Origin: DASZZX01 sp036260415
Lineage (GTDB): Bacteria > Actinomycetota > Nitriliruptoria > Nitriliruptorales > JAHWKO01
DNA: 8,827 nt
NCBI GenBank assembly: GCA_036260415.1
Contig: DASZZX010000001.1
Span: 1 to 8,827 of the forward strand
Direction: 5' to 3'
Position numbers and translations under genes: made by a program
Notes under the pieces: generated by a model
The model's database searches: none
Seen by the model: only the letters and a program-made list of their open reading frames with translations
Told to the model about the DNA's origin: nothing
Shown: piece by piece, positions 6,264 through 8,827 of the stretch
Numbering within the stretch: position 1 is the stretch's first letter
How the letters are laid out: the number at the start of each line of letters is the position of its first letter

Positions 6264-6833
6264 TCAGCGCCAGCCCTGGACCTGCAGCACGACGCGACGC
6301 GGGCGCGCCTGGTCGAGCTCGATGAACATGATGCGCTGCCAGCTCCCCATCGCCAGCTCGCCGTCCACCACCGGGACGTGCTCGGACGCCGAGCCGACCA
6401 GCATCGACTTGATGTGGGCGTGGCCATTGACCGGTTCGCTGTCGGGGTCCTCGAGGTTCTCGGTGCGGATCTCGTAGTCGTCGTGGCGGTAGTAGGCGTC
6501 GCTCGGCACGAGCTGCTCCATGAACAGGCGGAAGTCCTCGAGGAAGCACGTCTCGCGCTCGTTGATCTTCACGGCGCAGGTGGTGTGGGGCGTGTAGACG
6601 ACCAGCAGCCCGTCGCGGATGCCGGCCCGGCGCACCAGCACACGGGCGTGATCGGTCACGTCGACAACGTGGAAGGCGCGCTCGGTATGGACGGAGACGG
6701 TCGCGCGCCCGATGACCGGGCAGCGGTCGGTCAGCTCGATCTCGCCCTCGACGCGGACGTCACTCGGGGTGGAGCAGAAGGCGTCGGCAGGCGTGTCCGG
6801 GCCGAGGAGGACATCGGAGTGCGGCGGGCCCAT
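6264..6833 (-). CDS. yjbQ: YjbQ/UPF0047-family protein with N-terminal extension
   Basis: A 189-aa protein whose residues about 40-188 match the YjbQ (UPF0047) family. Family motifs seen: TPHTTCAVKINERE (81-94), NGHAHIKSML (136-145), VPVVDGELAMGSWQRIMFIELD split over 153-174, ending RRVVLQVQG. His83, Asn91-Glu92, His138 and His140 are the conserved polar residues expected at the trimer active site. Members are annotated as secondary thiamine-phosphate synthases from in vitro activity of E. coli YjbQ; the physiological role is unsettled. The family is usually about 135-140 aa, so about 40 N-terminal residues are extra, and the segment 100-135 (acidic, EIRTENLEDPDSEP) is longer than usual. I chose the ATG at 6831-6833 with GGAG five bases upstream; a GTG at 6858-6860 is in frame but overlaps its own AGGAGG. 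It follows dxs after 122 bases in the same direction. Confidence 0.9.
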   Translation of the reverse strand: MGPPHSDVLLGPDTPADAFCSTPSDVRVEGEIELTDRCPVIGRATVSVHTERAFHVVDVTDHARVLVRRAGIRDGLLVVYTPHTTCAVKINERETCFLEDFRLFMEQLVPSDAYYRHDDYEIRTENLEDPDSEPVNGHAHIKSMLVGSASEHVPVVDGELAMGSWQRIMFIELDQARPRRVVLQVQGWR

Positions 6834-6848
6834 CGATGCTCCGTGTCG

Positions 6849-6877
6849 CTGTCGCGTCACCTCCTGCCGGCTGTCAA
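6849..6877 (-). promoter_or_regulatory. Possible promoter for yjbQ
   Basis: A perfect TTGACA (6872-6877, minus strand) is followed after 17 bases by CGACAG (6849-6854), a poor -10. A start near 6842 would leave almost no leader before the ATG at 6833 and would exclude the AGGAGG at 6860-6865. The -35 is good, the rest weak. Confidence 0.25.
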
Positions 6878-6935
6878 GTGCGTGCCCGGCAGGCGCGGCG
6901 GCGCCGAGACTACCCACGCGGCCGCGAGGCTCACC

Positions 6936-6949
6936 CGGTCGGGCGACCG
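6936..6949 (-). terminator. Small GC hairpin just after dxs
   Basis: CGGTCG (6936-6941) and CGACCG (6944-6949) pair perfectly around two bases (in practice a 5-bp stem with a 4-base loop), 6 bases beyond the dxs stop. An outer GCTC/GAGC pairing with a bulge can extend it. No T tract follows, so it is only a possible terminator; the gap to yjbQ is short enough for read-through. Confidence 0.35.
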
Positions 6950-6955
6950 AGCGGC

Positions 6956-8827
6956 TCAGCTGGCGGCGGCGTGCAGCGCCTTGCGGGTGGCGGCCGCGAT
7001 CCCGGGCCCGTCCAGGCCGAGCTCCGCGAGCAGGCGCCCCGACTGGCCCTGCGGGAGGTACGCGTCGGGGACCCCGAGGCGGAGGATCGGCGGGGCGGCG
7101 TGCACGCCCGTGCGCTCGACCACACGGTCCGCGAGGTAGGCGCCAGCACCGCCGCTCACCACGCCGTTCTCGACCGTTACCAGGAAGGGCGCACGCGCGG
7201 CCGCATCCAGCAGCGCGGGGTCGGGCGGGCGGATCGCTCGGGGATCCCACACGGCCACCTCCACACCGTCGGCCGCGAGCAGTTCCGCCGCCTCGAGGGC
7301 GGCGGCCAGCCGGTCGCCGACCGCGATCAGGCAGGCGTCCGTCCCCTCCCGCACCTGCCGCGCGGACAGGCCCGTGCCGGCGGCGCCGAGCGACACCGAC
7401 GTGCCCTTGGGGAAGCGCAGTGCCACCGGACCGGGCAGGTCCAGCGCGTCGCGCAGCATGCGCCGCAGCTCCTCCTCGCACGACGGCGCCAGGACGGTGA
7501 TCGAGGGGATGCGCAGGCACAGCGCCAAGTCGAGGATGCCGTGGTGTGACGGCCCGTCGTCACCGGTGATCCCGGCGCGGTCGAACACGAACACCACGTG
7601 CTCGCCGTGCAGCCCGACGTCGAGGTTGGCCTGATCGAACGCGCGCGCGAAGAAGGTCGAGTACACCGCGACGATGGGGATACGTCCCGCCATCGCCAGA
7701 CCCGCGGCGGCGGTCACCGCGTGCTGCTCGGCGATGCCGACGTCGACCACCCTGCCGGGGTGGCGCTCCGCGAGCGGCAGCAGCCCGGTGGAGCCGGGCA
7801 TGGCGGCGGTGAGTGCGATCAGCTCGGGGCGGCGGTCGGCGAGCTCGACCAGCACCTCGCTGAACGCCTGCGTCCACGACCGCGGCCGCGCCTCGACCGA
7901 CCGCCCCGTGGCGACGTCGAATGCGGAGGTGTCGTGCAGGCACTTCTCAGGGTCGGTCTCGGCAGGTGGGTAGCCGCAGCCCTTGCGCGTCAGTGCGTGG
8001 ATCAGGACCGGGCCGTCCTGGCGCGCGGCCGATCGCAGGGCACGCTCGAGGGCGGCGATGTCGTGGCCGTCCACGGGGCCGGCGTAGCGGACCCCCAGCG
8101 CTTCGACGAACGACTGCAGCGCCGGCGCCTCCGACACCGCGGTCTTGATGCCCTCCAGGCCGGCGTCCGTGAGCCGCTCCGCCAGCGGTATGCGGGTCAG
8201 CAACCGGTCGGCGCGGGTGCGCCACGTGCGGTAACGGGGGTGGAAGCGCAGCGCGGCGAGCTGGTACGACAGCCGCGAGACGGTGTGGGCGTACGAGCGC
8301 CCGTTGTCGTTGAGGACAACCACCACGGGCAGCCGGGCGTGACCGAGGTTGTTGAGCGCCTCGTACGCCATCCCGCCGGTCAGCGCACCGTCGCCGACCA
8401 CCGCGACGATGTGGCCCGCCTCGAACTCGCGCCGGCCGCGGGCGAGCCCGTACGCGTAGCTGAGCGCGGTGGACGCGTGGCTGTTCTCGATCCAGTCGTG
8501 GCGTGACTCGGCACGGCTGGGGTAGCCGGACAGACCGCCAGCCTGCCGCAGGGTCACGAACCGCTCGCGACGTCCGGTCAGCAGCTTGTGCACGTACGCC
8601 TGGTGTCCGGTGTCCCATAACAGCACGTCGCGGGGCGAGTCGAAGACGCGGTGCAGCGCGATCGTCAGCTCGACCGCACCGAGGTTGGAGCCCAGGTGCC
8701 CGCCCGTGCGGGCGACCGCCTCGACGATGAACGCGCGGATCTCCTCGCACAGGACCCGAAGCTCCACGTCGGACAGCCCCCTGACGTCGGCGGGCGAGTC
8801 GATGCGCTCGAGCAGCACGGTGGTCTC
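6956..8827 (-). CDS. dxs: 1-deoxy-D-xylulose-5-phosphate synthase (5' end cut by window edge)
   Basis: DXS joins pyruvate and glyceraldehyde 3-phosphate with thiamine diphosphate, the first step of the non-mevalonate isoprenoid pathway and a precursor for thiamine and pyridoxal. Numbering from a GTG at 8816-8818, landmarks are HLGSNLGAVELT (His41), GHQAYVHKLLTGR (His72), IENSHASTALSYA (His114), the TPP-Mg motif GDGALTGG (142-149) with Asn170/Asn172, YAGPVDGHD (245-253), catalytic Glu364 in GIAEQHAVTA, YSTFFARAFDQ, and DRAGITGDDGPSHHG (Asp421, His425). The C-terminal transketolase domain is complete and the length is normal. The frame stays open to the edge and reads Glu-Thr-Thr before the GTG, so the true start is probably just outside the window; the GTG at 8818 is the alternative. 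The first gene transcribed here, with yjbQ next. Confidence 0.96.
   Translation of the reverse strand, partial: ETTVLLERIDSPADVRGLSDVELRVLCEEIRAFIVEAVARTGGHLGSNLGAVELTIALHRVFDSPRDVLLWDTGHQAYVHKLLTGRRERFVTLRQAGGLSGYPSRAESRHDWIENSHASTALSYAYGLARGRREFEAGHIVAVVGDGALTGGMAYEALNNLGHARLPVVVVLNDNGRSYAHTVSRLSYQLAALRFHPRYRTWRTRADRLLTRIPLAERLTDAGLEGIKTAVSEAPALQSFVEALGVRYAGPVDGHDIAALERALRSAARQDGPVLIHALTRKGCGYPPAETDPEKCLHDTSAFDVATGRSVEARPRSWTQAFSEVLVELADRRPELIALTAAMPGSTGLLPLAERHPGRVVDVGIAEQHAVTAAAGLAMAGRIPIVAVYSTFFARAFDQANLDVGLHGEHVVFVFDRAGITGDDGPSHHGILDLALCLRIPSITVLAPSCEEELRRMLRDALDLPGPVALRFPKGTSVSLGAAGTGLSARQVREGTDACLIAVGDRLAAALEAAELLAADGVEVAVWDPRAIRPPDPALLDAAARAPFLVTVENGVVSGGAGAYLADRVVERTGVHAAPPILRLGVPDAYLPQGQSGRLLAELGLDGPGIAAATRKALHAAAS

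Overview
The window is very GC-rich and all recognisable genes lie on the minus strand. The organism is most likely a high-GC actinobacterium. This rests on three things: base composition, strong GGAGG-type ribosome sites with several GTG starts, and an actinobacterial-looking Dxs (its 'IENSHASTALSYA' stretch). A deep-branching actinobacterial class is possible, but the sequence alone does not settle the taxon. Read in the direction of transcription (high to low coordinates) the order is dxs, yjbQ, an NTF2/SnoaL-like gene, ilvB, ilvN, an ABC ATPase gene, ilvC, and a membrane-anchored surface protein gene.

Region 6956-8827 is 1-deoxy-D-xylulose-5-phosphate synthase (non-mevalonate isoprenoid pathway), cut at its 5' end by the window edge. 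It is followed by a YjbQ-family protein (6264-6833) with a likely terminator hairpin, a 293-base gap carrying a 53-bp tandem repeat, and a 138-aa SnoaL-like protein (5554-5970).

Region 1107-5471 is the core of the window: a branched-chain amino acid operon encoding acetohydroxyacid synthase (IlvB catalytic, IlvN regulatory) and ketol-acid reductoisomerase (IlvC). Between ilvN and ilvC sits a stand-alone ABC ATPase of the ModF/PhrA-like (COG1119) type. It is joined to ilvN by a 4-base GTGA overlap and separated from ilvC by only 14 bases. Upstream of ilvB is a candidate promoter and a roughly 200-base leader encoding a 20-residue peptide ending VVTVVT. This is followed by two abutting hairpins and alternative pairings that could reach the ilvB ribosome site. 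It looks like leader-peptide attenuation responding to valine (or threonine) supply.

Region 42-1106 holds an uncharacterised 201-aa protein with a signal peptide, one Ig-like domain and a C-terminal membrane anchor, behind a 459-base intergenic region. That region contains an unusually AT-rich block with three copies of TAGATGTC (one inverted) and a 10-bp palindrome overlapping a candidate promoter, which suggests a regulated gene.

No mobile element, CRISPR array, rRNA, tRNA or plus-strand gene is supported. The most noteworthy items are the ilv leader and the ABC ATPase embedded in the ilv operon. I did not find a wholly new multi-gene system.
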